From Nocardioides plantarum (GTDB taxonomy: Bacteria > Actinomycetota > Actinomycetes > Propionibacteriales > Nocardioidaceae): a stretch of 64,000 nt of DNA. The notes beneath the pieces are model-generated. The model did no database searches. It saw only the letters and a program-made list of their open reading frames with translations, and had not been told where the DNA came from. Both the position numbers and the translations under genes were made by a program. Where the stretch lies: assembly GCF_006346395.1 (NCBI RefSeq), contig NZ_VDMS01000005.1:372001-436000 (forward strand), read 5' to 3'. Below are positions 51,258 to 60,577 of this stretch, in pieces (position 1 is the stretch's first letter; every line of letters begins with the position of its first letter).

Positions 51258-51644
51258 ATGGCGAAGCTCAACACCACGGAGCTCCTCGAGGCTTTCAAGG
51301 AGATGACGCTGATCGAGCTCTCCGAGTTCGTGAAGCAGTTCGAGGAGACCTTCGGCGTCACCGCCGCTGCTCCGGTCGCCGTCGCCGCCGCGGGCGGTGG
51401 CGCTGCCGCCCCCGCCGAGGAGGAGGCCGCGCAGGACGAGTTCGACGTCATCCTCGAGGCTGCCGGCGACAAGAAGATCAACGTCATCAAGGAGGTGCGC
51501 GCCCTCACCTCGCTCGGTCTCAAGGAGGCCAAGGAGCTGGTCGAGGCCGCGCCCAAGGCTGTTCTCGAGAAGGCCGACAAGGCCACTGCCGAGAAGGCCA
51601 AGGAGACCCTCGAGGGCGCCGGCGCGACCGTCACCCTCAAGTGA
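51258..51644 (+). CDS. rplL: 50S ribosomal protein L7/L12
   Basis: 128 residues: dimerisation domain (MAKLNTTELLEAFKEMTLIELSEF), Ala-rich hinge, and C-terminal factor-binding domain with KKINVIKEVRALTSLGLKEAKELVE. ATG after GGAAGGAACGCC. Followed by two hairpins, the second very strong. Confidence 0.98.
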   Translation: MAKLNTTELLEAFKEMTLIELSEFVKQFEETFGVTAAAPVAVAAAGGGAAAPAEEEAAQDEFDVILEAAGDKKINVIKEVRALTSLGLKEAKELVEAAPKAVLEKADKATAEKAKETLEGAGATVTLK

Positions 51645-51660
51645 CCCCTGGCGGGTGACG

Positions 51661-51677
51661 CTAGGACGACGTCCTAG
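51661..51677. terminator. Small hairpin after rplL
   Basis: CTAGGAC-GAC-GTCCTAG, a perfect 7-base stem just downstream of the rplL stop. Probably a processing or terminator hairpin preceding the large one. Confidence 0.45.
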
Positions 51678-51695
51678 TCCGATCTCGCTGCACGA

Positions 51696-51732
51696 CCGAG
51701 GCGACCACCCCCACGGGGGGTGGTCGCCTCGG
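51696..51732. terminator. Strong intrinsic-type terminator of the ribosomal operon
   Basis: 17-base perfect stem CCGAGGCGACCACCCCC / GGGGGTGGTCGCCTCGG with a 3-base loop (ACG). It works in both directions by symmetry and ends the rplJL transcript before the Mce operon. No long T-run. Confidence 0.85.
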
Positions 51733-51799
51733 CGCATTTGTGGCGCGTTGTCGCAGGTGGGAGCGCGTGTCACGGCTGGGTATCGCTATCCGGGAGAAA

Positions 51800-51860
51800 C
51801 GTGACGTCACGCACAAACCCGCGTAACCTCGCCGCGACGAGACCGTTGTTACTCGCGAGT
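51800..51860. promoter_or_regulatory. Two palindromes upstream of the Mce operon
   Basis: CGTGACGTCACG (51800-51811) and ACTCGCGAGT (51851-51860) are perfect palindromes within the 309-base gap before the ATPase gene. Either may be an operator of the operon; neither matches a mycobacterial KstR box that I recognise. A promoter for the 12-kb Mce transcript must lie in this gap. Confidence 0.4.
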
Positions 51861-51953
51861 GTGTGTGATGGGAGACATGCCTCGGCTGCGGGTTCCCGAC
51901 GGCCTCGTCTGCTCCCCGGCGTCACCGCCGAACCAGGTCGAGAGAAGGACTCC

Positions 51954-52910
51954 ATGGGCGTTGAGATCAAGATCGACCATCTCACCAAGTCGTTCGGCAA
52001 GCAGATGATCTGGGGCGACGTGACGCTCACGGTCCCGGCCGGCGAGATCAGCGTCATGCTCGGCCCCTCCGGCACCGGCAAGTCGGTGCTGCTCAAGACG
52101 ATCATCGGTCTGCTCAAGCCCGACAGCGGCTCGGTGATCATCGAGGGGACCGACCTCGCGTCGTGCCCCGAGAAGGAGCTCTACGAGATCCGCAAGCTGT
52201 TCGGGGTGCTGTTCCAGGACGGCGCCATGTTCGGCTCGATGAACCTCTACGACAACGTGGCCTTCCCCTTGCGCGAGCACACCAAGAAGTCCGAGTCCGA
52301 GGTCCGCGACGTGGTCATGGAGAAGATGGACCTGGTCGGCCTCCTGGGAGCCGAGGACAAGCTGCCCGGCGAGATCTCCGGCGGCATGCGCAAGCGCGCG
52401 GGCCTGGCGCGTGCGCTGGTGCTCGACCCCGAGATCGTCTTGTTCGACGAGCCCGACTCGGGCCTCGACCCGGTCCGTACGGCGTTCCTCAACCAGCTCA
52501 TCATCGACCTCAACGCGCAGATCGACGCGACCTTCCTGATCGTCACCCACGACATCAACACCGCGCGCACGGTGCCCGACAACATCGGGCTGCTCTACCA
52601 CCGGCACCTGGCGATGTTCGGGCCGCGCGAGATGCTGCTGGCCTCCGAGGAGCCGGTCGTGCGCCAGTTCCTCAACGCCCAGCGGGTCGGTCCGATCGGC
52701 ATGTCGGAGGAGAAGGACGCCGACGAGCTGGCGGCCGAGTCCGGCCAGGAGCTGCCGCCGCTGCCGCCGATCCCCATGCAGCTCGAGCCCTCCAACGGCA
52801 TCCCGCGCCGCAGCCAGCGCGAGCCGGGTGCCTGGTGCAGGGACAACGGGGTCACGGCCCCGCCGGGCTCCTTCCAGAGTGCCGAGGCCGGCCTCACCCC
52901 CGGGACCTGA
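51954..52910 (+). CDS. Mce/Mla-type ABC transporter ATPase (Mkl/MceG-like)
   Basis: 318 residues. Walker A GPSGTGKS near 40, signature ISGGMRKRAGLARALV, and Walker B ILFDEPDSGLDP; the Q-loop is FQDGAMFG. The C-terminal extension (NAQRVGPIGMSEEKDADEL and beyond) is typical of MlaF/MceG ATPases that power lipid import through the YrbE permeases. ATG after GAGAGAAGGACTCC. First gene of the Mce operon, as a linked MceG rather than an unlinked one as in mycobacteria. Confidence 0.95.
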   Translation: MGVEIKIDHLTKSFGKQMIWGDVTLTVPAGEISVMLGPSGTGKSVLLKTIIGLLKPDSGSVIIEGTDLASCPEKELYEIRKLFGVLFQDGAMFGSMNLYDNVAFPLREHTKKSESEVRDVVMEKMDLVGLLGAEDKLPGEISGGMRKRAGLARALVLDPEIVLFDEPDSGLDPVRTAFLNQLIIDLNAQIDATFLIVTHDINTARTVPDNIGLLYHRHLAMFGPREMLLASEEPVVRQFLNAQRVGPIGMSEEKDADELAAESGQELPPLPPIPMQLEPSNGIPRRSQREPGAWCRDNGVTAPPGSFQSAEAGLTPGT

Positions 52911-52917
52911 TCGCCCG

Positions 52918-53703
52918 ATGTCATCGATCACGTCGGCGCGCGTCCTGCGCCCCGTCGGCACCGCGGGCAAGCTCTTCGCCTTCGGTCTCGACGTGGGTCG
53001 TGGGCTCTTCCGCCGCCCCTTCCAGCTGAGGGAGTTCCTTCAGCAGGCCTGGTTCATCGCCTCGGTGACGATCGTGCCGACCGCGCTCGTGGCCATCCCG
53101 TTCGGCGCGGTCATCGCCCTGCAGGTCGGTGGTCTGATCCGGCAGTTCGGCGCCCAGTCGTTCACCGGCTCGGCGTCCGTGCTCGCCGTGATCCAGCAGG
53201 CGGGGCCGATCGCCACCGCGCTGCTGATCGCGGGCGCCGGCGGGTCGGCGATCGCGGCCGATCTCGGTGCCCGCAAGATCCGCGAAGAGCTCGACGCGAT
53301 GATGGTGCTCGGCATCGACCCCATCCAGCGGCTCGTCGTGCCCCGGGTGCTCGCCTGCATGTTGGTGGCGTTCTTCCTCAACGGCCTGGTCAGCGTGGTC
53401 GGTGTCGCGGGCGGCTACGTCTTCAACGTCATCCTGCAAGACGGCACCCCCGGCGCCTACATCGCCAGCTTCACCGCGCTGGCGCAGCTCCCCGACCTCT
53501 ACATCGGGCTCATCAAGTCGTTGATCTTCGGGCTGATCGCCGCGGTCGTGGCCTCCTACAAGGGCATGAACGCCGGCGGGGGACCCAAGGGCGTGGGTGA
53601 CGCGGTCAACGAGTCCGTCGTCATCACGTTCCTGCTGCTGTTCGTCGTCAACTTCGTCCTCAGCACGATCTACCTCCAGCTCGTGCCACCGAAGGGCGGT
53701 TGA
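52918..53703 (+). CDS. yrbEA: YrbE/MlaE-family permease, first Mce permease
   Basis: 261 residues with five to six membrane helices and the conserved MlaE EQ-like loop ATALLIAGAGGSAIAADLGARKIREELDAMMVLGIDP. It forms the inner-membrane channel with the second permease. Start ATG 52918 lies 7 bases after the ATPase stop. Symbol by mycobacterial convention. Confidence 0.95.
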   Translation: MSSITSARVLRPVGTAGKLFAFGLDVGRGLFRRPFQLREFLQQAWFIASVTIVPTALVAIPFGAVIALQVGGLIRQFGAQSFTGSASVLAVIQQAGPIATALLIAGAGGSAIAADLGARKIREELDAMMVLGIDPIQRLVVPRVLACMLVAFFLNGLVSVVGVAGGYVFNVILQDGTPGAYIASFTALAQLPDLYIGLIKSLIFGLIAAVVASYKGMNAGGGPKGVGDAVNESVVITFLLLFVVNFVLSTIYLQLVPPKGG

Positions 53704-53704
53704 C

Positions 53705-54532
53705 GTGGCCAACCTCAAGGCGGTCTACCAGAAGCCGCTCACCTCGATCGACGACCTCGGTGGTCAGCTCGCGTTCTACCTGCGTGCCCTGGCGGCGACG
53801 CCGCGCTCGATCGTGCGCTACCCCAAGGAGATCATGCGGATCCTGGCCGAGGTCACCCTCGGCTCGGGCTCGCTGGCCGTGATCGGCGGCACCGTCGGGG
53901 TCATCCTCGGCATGACCTTCTTCACCGGCGCCCAGGTCGGTCTGTCCGGCTACGCCGCGCTCGACCAGCTCGGGACCTCCGTCTACGCCGGGTTCGTCTC
54001 GGCCTACTTCAACACCCGCGAGATCGCCCCGCTCGTCTCCGGCATCGCGCTCGCGGCGACGGTGGGCTGCGGCTTCACCGCCCAGCTCGGTGCCATGCGC
54101 ATCTCCGAGGAGGTCGACGCCCTCGAGGTGATGGCCATCCCGTCGATGCAGTTCCTGGTCACCACCCGCATCGTGGGTGGCCTCATCGCGATCGTGCCGC
54201 TCTACGTGGTGGGCCTGCTGTCGTCCTACGTCGCGAGCCGGCTGGTCGTCACCCAGTTCTACGGCCAGAGCTCCGGCGCCTACGACCACTACTTCAACGT
54301 CTTCCTGCCACCCGGCGACGTCCTGTGGTCCTTCGGCAAGGTCCTCGTCTTCGCGGTGGTCGTGATCCTCATCCACTGCTACTACGGCTACACGGCCTCC
54401 GGCGGTCCGGCCGGCGTCGGGGTGGCCGTGGGTCGCGCCGTCCGCTCCAGCATCGTGGCCGTCAACGTGCTCGACCTGTTCCTGTCGATGGCCATCTGGG
54501 GCACCACGACCACCGTCAGATTGGCAGGGTGA
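53705..54532 (+). CDS. yrbEB: YrbE/MlaE-family permease, second Mce permease
   Basis: 275 residues, also MlaE family: FTAQLGAMRISEEVDALEVMAIPSMQFLV, with about six hydrophobic helices. Starts at GTG one base after the previous stop. Forms a heterodimer with the first permease. Confidence 0.95.
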   Translation: MANLKAVYQKPLTSIDDLGGQLAFYLRALAATPRSIVRYPKEIMRILAEVTLGSGSLAVIGGTVGVILGMTFFTGAQVGLSGYAALDQLGTSVYAGFVSAYFNTREIAPLVSGIALAATVGCGFTAQLGAMRISEEVDALEVMAIPSMQFLVTTRIVGGLIAIVPLYVVGLLSSYVASRLVVTQFYGQSSGAYDHYFNVFLPPGDVLWSFGKVLVFAVVVILIHCYYGYTASGGPAGVGVAVGRAVRSSIVAVNVLDLFLSMAIWGTTTTVRLAG

Positions 54533-54536
54533 CCCG

Positions 54537-55826
54537 GTGAAGCGCGTCCTGCTCAACGCCCGTCTGCTCGGCATCGTCTTCCTGGCGATGCTGGTCGGGG
54601 GCGTCTACCTCACCTTCGCGATCTTCACCAAGCAGTTCACCGACTACGACGAGGTCACCCTCGAGACCTCCTCGATCGGGCTCCAGCTCCCCAAGCGCGC
54701 CGACATCAAGGTCCGCGGCGTGCAGGTCGGCGAGGTCCTCGACTACGACGCGACGTCCTCGGGCGCGACGGTCACCCTCGGCATCTACCCCGACAAGATC
54801 GACCAGATCCCGCGCAACGTCACCGGCTCGATCGTCCCCAAGACGCTGTTCGGCGAGAAGTACGTGTCGCTGGTCATCCCGGAGGACCGGGCCGCCACCC
54901 CTCTGGCCGATCACGACGTCATCAAGAAGACGCAGGTCTCGACCGAGGTCGAAGCGGTGCTGTCCGACCTCTACCCCCTGCTCGAGGCCGTCCGGCCGGC
55001 CGACATCAACACCACGTTGACCGCCCTCGCGACCGCGCTGGAGGGTCGCGGCGACCAGCTCGGCGACAGTCTCGAGACCCTCGACGCCTATCTCAAGCGC
55101 CTCAACCCGCGCATCCCCGAGCTCGTCGAGGACCTCCGGCTGACCTCCGACACCGCCGACATCTACGACGAGATCCTGCCCGAGGTGGGTGAGGTCCTCG
55201 AGAACACTGTCACGACGACCGGCACCCTCGAGGACCGCGCGGTCCAGCTCAAGGCGCTGTTCAACGACGTCGCCGACTTCTCCGACACCGCGCGCACGTT
55301 CCTGGTCGACAACGAGGACAACCTCGTGCGGCTGGGCGATCTCAACGCCCGTTACCTCAACGTCCTGGCGCGCTACTCCACCGAGTTCCCCTGCCTGACC
55401 GCGGGCATCGTCAACGCCGGCAAGCTGCAGGCCGAGGCGTTCCGCGACTTCGAGCTGCACATCGTGCTCGAGCCCCTGCCACGCCAGCCCCGCCGCTACA
55501 CGGCCGCCGACGTGCCCCGGATCAAGGAGAACCGAGGGCCTGCCTGCCTGAGCCTGCCCAACCCGCCCTGGTCGCAGACCAACCCGGTCAAGCGGGTCCC
55601 CGACTTCGACGACGGGGTCGACGAGCCCACCGGCAAGGGCACCCAGCGGGCGGCGACGGGCTACGTCATCCGCGACGGTCGGAGCTCGCAGGGCACCGCC
55701 GGCGAGTACGACGTCTACCGCCGGCTCATCGCGCCCAGCCTCGGGGTCACCCCGGCGCAGGTCCCCGACCTCGGCCCGTTGCTGCTGGCGCCGATGGCGC
55801 GCGGCTCGAAGGTGAGCACCCGATGA
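54537..55826 (+). CDS. mceA: Mce protein, position A
   Basis: 429 residues: an N-terminal signal-anchor helix (LGIVFLAMLVGGVYLTFAIF), the MCE domain (DEVTLETSSIGLQLPKRADIKVRGVQVGEV...SIVPKTLFGEKYVSL), then a long helical region and a C-terminal segment with a PCL/CLSLPNPPW Cys motif. Six such proteins form a heterohexameric tube carrying lipid to the permease. GTG start. Confidence 0.94.
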   Translation: MKRVLLNARLLGIVFLAMLVGGVYLTFAIFTKQFTDYDEVTLETSSIGLQLPKRADIKVRGVQVGEVLDYDATSSGATVTLGIYPDKIDQIPRNVTGSIVPKTLFGEKYVSLVIPEDRAATPLADHDVIKKTQVSTEVEAVLSDLYPLLEAVRPADINTTLTALATALEGRGDQLGDSLETLDAYLKRLNPRIPELVEDLRLTSDTADIYDEILPEVGEVLENTVTTTGTLEDRAVQLKALFNDVADFSDTARTFLVDNEDNLVRLGDLNARYLNVLARYSTEFPCLTAGIVNAGKLQAEAFRDFELHIVLEPLPRQPRRYTAADVPRIKENRGPACLSLPNPPWSQTNPVKRVPDFDDGVDEPTGKGTQRAATGYVIRDGRSSQGTAGEYDVYRRLIAPSLGVTPAQVPDLGPLLLAPMARGSKVSTR

Positions 55827-56899
55827 AGCTCCTCGACAAGAAGACCGCGACCGACGCCACCAAGCTGGGCGTCTTCATGTTGGTCACGATCATGGCGACC
55901 GGCCTGCTCGTCATCGTGATCGGCAACATCGGGTTCAAGGGCAGTCAGGACTACAAGGCCGTCTTCTCCGACGCCACCGGCGTCGTCAAGGGTGACGACG
56001 TCCGGATCGCCGGCGTCAAGGTCGGCACCGTCAAGGACATCAAGGTGATCGACAACGACGACCGCCGCGACGACACCCGCGCGCCGCTCAAGCTGGCCGA
56101 GGTCTCCTTCTCCGTCGAGAACGGCACCGAGCTGACGCAGTCGACGTACGCCGCGCTGCGCTACCGCAACCTCGTCGGGCAGCGCTACGTCTCGCTGACG
56201 CAGGGCGAGGGCGAGCCCGGGCTGCTCGAGGCGGGAGGCACCATCCCCACGTCGCGCACCGAGGAGGCCCTCGACCTCACCACGCTCTTCAACGGGTTCA
56301 AGCCGTTGTTCCGCGCCCTGAACCCCGACGACGTCAACAAGCTCTCCTACGAGGTGATCCAGGTCTTCCAGGGCGAGGGTGGCACCCTCGAGGGCCTCCT
56401 CGCCAGCACCGCCTCGGTCACCGACACGCTGGCCGACCGGGATGCCGTCATCGGCCAGCTGCTCGACAACCTCGACTTCGTCCTGGATCACCTGGCCGAC
56501 CGCGACACCCAGCTCTCGGCGCTGATCGTCAACTTCCGCAAGCTCGTCTCGGGTCTCAAGAGCGACCGGAGCGCCATCCTCGACTCCTTCGACCAGATCA
56601 CCCGGCTCTCGGTCGAGACCGCCGACCTCGTCAAGGGTGTCCGCCCGGCGTTCGTCGAGGACATCAAGCAGCTGCGCCGCCTGACCAAGAACATCGCGGA
56701 CAACAAGCAGGAGCTCGACCGCGCGTTGCAGGTGCTGCCGATCAAGCTCAACAAGGTCGGACGCACCGCCGCCTACGGCTCGTTCTTCAACTTCTACCTC
56801 TGCGACTTCAAGGGCTCGGTCACTGCTCCCGGACTCGGTACGAAGGCGCTCAAGGTGCCCGACGGCCTCATCGGCGGAGAAAGGTGCACCCTCCAGTGA
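55823..56899 (+). CDS. mceB: Mce protein, position B
   Basis: 358 residues: membrane anchor (ATKLGVFMLVTIMATGLLVIVIGNIGF), MCE domain (ATGVVKGDDVRIAGVKVGTVKDI, RYRNLVGQRYVSL), helical coiled region and a C-terminal Cys-containing FNFYLCDFKGS. ATGA overlap with the gene before. Confidence 0.94.
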   Translation: MKLLDKKTATDATKLGVFMLVTIMATGLLVIVIGNIGFKGSQDYKAVFSDATGVVKGDDVRIAGVKVGTVKDIKVIDNDDRRDDTRAPLKLAEVSFSVENGTELTQSTYAALRYRNLVGQRYVSLTQGEGEPGLLEAGGTIPTSRTEEALDLTTLFNGFKPLFRALNPDDVNKLSYEVIQVFQGEGGTLEGLLASTASVTDTLADRDAVIGQLLDNLDFVLDHLADRDTQLSALIVNFRKLVSGLKSDRSAILDSFDQITRLSVETADLVKGVRPAFVEDIKQLRRLTKNIADNKQELDRALQVLPIKLNKVGRTAAYGSFFNFYLCDFKGSVTAPGLGTKALKVPDGLIGGERCTLQ

Positions 56900-57909
56900 A
56901 GCCCTTCCGTGAACGCAACCCCGTGATCATCGGCGCGCTCAGCCTGTCCCTCATCCTGATGCTGCTGCTCGCGGCCTTCCGGGCCCAGGACCTGCCGCTC
57001 ATCGGCGGCGGCGACACCTACTACGCCGTGTTCAAGGACACCGGCGGCCTGCAGGCCAAGGACGAGGTCCGGATGGCCGGCGTCCGGATCGGCGTCGTCA
57101 AGGACGTCGAGCTCGACGGCGGTCAGGTCAAGGTCACCTTCAAGATCACCGAGGACGAGCAGTTCGGCGACAAGACCGAGGCCAACATCAAGGTCAAGAC
57201 CCTGCTCGGGTCGATGTACCTCGACCTCGTTCCCGCCGGCGACGGGCAGCTCGACACCGAGTCGACCATCCCCCAGGAGCGCACGAAGGAGCCGTTCGAC
57301 GTCATCGACGCCTTCAGCGGCCTCGCCGACACGATCGGCGACGGGTCCGACACCTCGAGTCCCGACGCCGACATCGACACCAAGCAGCTGACCGAGTCGC
57401 TCTCGGTGCTGGCCGACCTCACCCGCAACACCCCGGAGGAGTTCGGCGACGCCCTCGACGGGCTGTCCCGGCTCTCGGCCAACCTGGCCGACCGCGACGG
57501 ACAGATCAACTCGCTGCTCAAGAACCTCAAGCGGGTCTCCAGCGTGCTCGACGACCGCGACCAGGACATCGTCAAGCTGATGGCCGACGCCGACACGCTG
57601 TTCGAGGCGCTGCTCCAGCGTCGCGAGCAGCTCCACGAGCTGCTCGTCTCGACCCGGACCCTGTCGAAGGAGCTGACGGCCCTGATCCGCCAGTCGCGTG
57701 CCGACCTCAAGCCCGCGCTCACCCAGCTCGACACCGTGCTCGACGTGATCAACAAGAACGAGGACAACCTCGACAACAGCCTCCGGCTGATGGCGCCGTT
57801 CTACCGCGTGTTCGCCAACACCCTGGGCACCGGCCCGTGGTTCGACACCTTCATCGAGAACCTGCCCCCGGTGCCGAGCCTCCCGACGCTTCCGACCCGG
57901 AGCAACTGA
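56896..57909 (+). CDS. mceC: Mce protein, position C
   Basis: 337 residues: anchor helix (VIIGALSLSLILMLLLAAFR), MCE domain (DTGGLQAKDEVRMAGVRIGVVKDVELDGG, VKTLLGSMYLDLV), then helical coiled-coil domain (LSANLADRDGQINSLLKNLKR). GTG 56896 is used (GTGA overlap); GTG 56884 would add four residues. Confidence 0.94.
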   Translation: MKPFRERNPVIIGALSLSLILMLLLAAFRAQDLPLIGGGDTYYAVFKDTGGLQAKDEVRMAGVRIGVVKDVELDGGQVKVTFKITEDEQFGDKTEANIKVKTLLGSMYLDLVPAGDGQLDTESTIPQERTKEPFDVIDAFSGLADTIGDGSDTSSPDADIDTKQLTESLSVLADLTRNTPEEFGDALDGLSRLSANLADRDGQINSLLKNLKRVSSVLDDRDQDIVKLMADADTLFEALLQRREQLHELLVSTRTLSKELTALIRQSRADLKPALTQLDTVLDVINKNEDNLDNSLRLMAPFYRVFANTLGTGPWFDTFIENLPPVPSLPTLPTRSN

Positions 57910-59063
57910 TGGACGCGAAACGGGCCGTGGCCCCCCTCATCTTCCTGGTCCTCGTCGGGGTCGCCGGGTTCACGCTCCTGCGCGGTGGCGACGAGCCCCA
58001 TCGGCTCACGGCCTACTTCCCCCGCACCGTCTCGCTCTACGAGGGCAGCGAGGTCCGGGTGCTGGGCGTCCCGGTCGGAAAGGTCGACAAGATCACGCCC
58101 GACGGCACCCGGGTCAAGGTCGAGATGACCTACGCCGACGACGTGCGGCTCCCCAAGGGCGCCAAGGCCATGATCATCTCGCCGGCCATCGTGGGCGACC
58201 GCTACGTCCAGGTCACTCCTGCCTACACCGGCGGTCCCGAGCTGCCCGCCAACGCCGTCCTCGAGTCCAGCAGCGAGGTCCCGATCGAGCTCGACGAGAT
58301 CTACTCCAACCTCGACCGGCTCACCGTGGCGCTGGGTCCCGACGGCGCCAACTCCCAGGGCGCGCTCAGCGACCTGCTCAAGGTGACGGCCCGCAACTTC
58401 GGCGGCCAGGGCAACCAGTTCAACAAGACCATCGAGAACTTCGGACGACTCAGCTCCACGCTCGACGACAACAAGGACGAGCTGTTCGGTGCCGCCGCCG
58501 AGCTGCAGAAGTTCATCACCACCCTGGCCGACAACGACAAGACGGTGCGCGACTTCAACGACTCCCTCGGCCGGGTCTCCACGCTCCTGGCCGACGAGCG
58601 CCAGGAGCTGGCCGGCTCGCTGAAGAACCTCGCGGTCGCCCTCGACGAGGTCGGGCAGTTCGTCCGGGACAACCGCGACGTCCTCAAGACCGACATCAAG
58701 GGTCTCAACCGGGTCGCCAAGGTCCTGGTCAAGCAGCGGGACGCGCTCAGCGAGACCCTGCGGACCGCTCCGCTGGCCCTGAACAACCTGGCGCTGACCT
58801 ACAACCCCGACACCGGCACCCTCGACACCAACGCCAACGTGGGGAGCCTGCTCGGCAACCTCACGAGCGACCCCACCCGGGTGCTGTGCGCCCTGGTGAG
58901 CGGCAACGACAACGAGGGCAAGCTCTGCGACCTCATCAAGAGCCTCCCGCTGCCACGAGCCGCCCCGTTCGGCCCGGGCACCGGCTCGCTCTACACCTCC
59001 AAGTCCGACCCCACCCTGGGCGGCCTCGTCCCGGCCGCGGCCACGACCGGAGACGCCCGATGA
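57909..59063 (+). CDS. mceD: Mce protein, position D
   Basis: 384 residues: anchor helix (VAPLIFLVLVGVAGFTLLRG), MCE domain (SLYEGSEVRVLGVPVGKVDKITPDGTR, IISPAIVGDRYVQV), helical domain, and a C-terminal tail with a pair of Cys (RVLCALVSG, KLCDLIKSL). Starts at a TGATG overlap. Confidence 0.94.
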   Translation: MDAKRAVAPLIFLVLVGVAGFTLLRGGDEPHRLTAYFPRTVSLYEGSEVRVLGVPVGKVDKITPDGTRVKVEMTYADDVRLPKGAKAMIISPAIVGDRYVQVTPAYTGGPELPANAVLESSSEVPIELDEIYSNLDRLTVALGPDGANSQGALSDLLKVTARNFGGQGNQFNKTIENFGRLSSTLDDNKDELFGAAAELQKFITTLADNDKTVRDFNDSLGRVSTLLADERQELAGSLKNLAVALDEVGQFVRDNRDVLKTDIKGLNRVAKVLVKQRDALSETLRTAPLALNNLALTYNPDTGTLDTNANVGSLLGNLTSDPTRVLCALVSGNDNEGKLCDLIKSLPLPRAAPFGPGTGSLYTSKSDPTLGGLVPAAATTGDAR

Positions 59064-60577
59064 GCCGCCTGGTCCGCGCGCTGGTCGCCCTGGTCGTCGG
59101 CAGCGTCGTGCTGTCCGGCTGCGACTTCGACGTCTACGAGCTGCCCCTGCCCGGCGGAGCCGACGTCGGCGACAACGCGATGACGGTCACGGTCGAGTTC
59201 GACAACGTCCTCGACCTCGTGCCCCAGTCGAGCGTCAAGGTCAGCGACGTCACCGTCGGCAAGGTCAGGTCGATCGACGTCGAGGAGAAGGACGGTGCCG
59301 ACGGCAAGCTCGGCTACATCGCGCTCGTCGAGCTCGAGGTCCGCGGCGACACCGAGCTCCCTGCCAACGCCACTGCCACCATCCGCCAGACCAGCCTGCT
59401 CGGCGAGAAGTTCGTCTCGCTCTCGGCCCCCGCCACCGGAGCCAGCGGCAAGCTCGCCGACGGCGACAAGATCCCGGTCGAGCGCACCGGCAAGAACCCC
59501 GAGGTCGAGGAGGTGCTCGGCGCGCTGAGCCTGCTCCTCAACGGAGGCGGGCTCGACAAGGTCCGCACGATCACCACCGAGGTCAACGCGGCCCTGGCGG
59601 GTCGCGAGGACTCGGTGCGGTCGCTGCTCACGCAGGTCGCCACCTTCATGGGACAGCTCGACGACAACAAGAAGGACATCGTCGATGCCATCGAGTCCCT
59701 CAACAAGCTGGCCAAGGGCGTCAAGCGCCAGCAGCCCAAGATCGACCTCGCGCTCGAGGAGCTGCCCAGCGCGCTGACCTCGATCGACCGCCAGCGCGAC
59801 GACCTCGTCCGGATGCTCAAGGCGCTCGACAACCTCGGCGACGTGGGCGTCCGCGTGATCCGCAAGACCAAGGCCGACACCATCACCACCGTCGAGCAGC
59901 TGCGACCCACGTTGACCCAGCTCGCCAACGCCGGCGACGACCTCGTCAACTCGTTCAACGTGATCCTGACCTACCCGTTCGTCGACGAGGTCGTGGGACG
60001 CGACCCCCAGGTGGCCCGCAACCTGCACATGGGCGACTACGTCAACCTCTCGGTCGAGCTCAACCTCGACCTCGGCAACCTCCAGCTGCCCGGCATCTCG
60101 TGCTACGAGCTCGACGCCCTCCCCGCCACCGGTGTTCTGCCGCCGTTCTCAAAGCTCTGCGAGGACGCCCAGGACGCGCTCGCCGACTGCCTCAAGGACT
60201 TCACCCGCTCCTGCATCTCCGGCGTCGTCGACGCCGTCTGCGACAACCTGCCCGACCCGACCGACCCGCTCTGCGACGTCGTCGACGGACTCATCGGCAG
60301 CCTCAACGGGCTGCTCGGCGGCGGCGGTGGCGGTGGCGGCGGTGGCGGCGGTGGCGGCGGTGGCGGCGGTGGCGGCGGCGGTGGCGGCGGTGGCATCCCC
60401 GGCCTTCCGGACCTGCCCGGCCTGCCCGGTCTGGGCGACCTGGGCGGCCTGACCAACCGGCCGGCGGTCGGATCCGACCCCCAGGCCCGGGACCGCGGTC
60501 CGACGATGGGTCAGCTCATGGCCGCCTACGACCCGGCTCTCGTGAGCCTGCTGACCCCCGGAATGGTGCTGCGATGA
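59060..60577 (+). CDS. mceE: Mce lipoprotein, position E, with polyglycine tract
   Basis: 505 residues, much longer than usual. Lipoprotein signal: LVVGSVVLSGCDFDVYE, lipobox LSGC, as in mycobacterial LprK-type MceE. MCE domain (VLDLVPQSSVKVSDVTVGKVRSID, RQTSLLGEKFVSL) and helical region follow. The C-terminal extension has Cys-rich PLCDVVDGLIGSLNGLL, 26 consecutive Gly encoded by GGC/GGT codons, and a proline-rich PGLPDLPGLPGLGDLGG stretch. Start from ATGA overlap. Confidence 0.94.
   Translation: MSRLVRALVALVVGSVVLSGCDFDVYELPLPGGADVGDNAMTVTVEFDNVLDLVPQSSVKVSDVTVGKVRSIDVEEKDGADGKLGYIALVELEVRGDTELPANATATIRQTSLLGEKFVSLSAPATGASGKLADGDKIPVERTGKNPEVEEVLGALSLLLNGGGLDKVRTITTEVNAALAGREDSVRSLLTQVATFMGQLDDNKKDIVDAIESLNKLAKGVKRQQPKIDLALEELPSALTSIDRQRDDLVRMLKALDNLGDVGVRVIRKTKADTITTVEQLRPTLTQLANAGDDLVNSFNVILTYPFVDEVVGRDPQVARNLHMGDYVNLSVELNLDLGNLQLPGISCYELDALPATGVLPPFSKLCEDAQDALADCLKDFTRSCISGVVDAVCDNLPDPTDPLCDVVDGLIGSLNGLLGGGGGGGGGGGGGGGGGGGGGGGGGGIPGLPDLPGLPGLGDLGGLTNRPAVGSDPQARDRGPTMGQLMAAYDPALVSLLTPGMVLR
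60317..60394. repeat. GGC/GGT trinucleotide repeat (26 Gly codons)
   Basis: 78 uninterrupted bases of GGC and GGT codons in the 3' part of mceE. Prone to slippage in steps of three, so length may vary between strains. Confidence 0.95.

Noticed and set aside
60100..60456. Minus-strand frame with a polyproline run opposite mceE
   Set aside because: It is the reverse reading of the Gly tract; the lipoprotein frame is clear.
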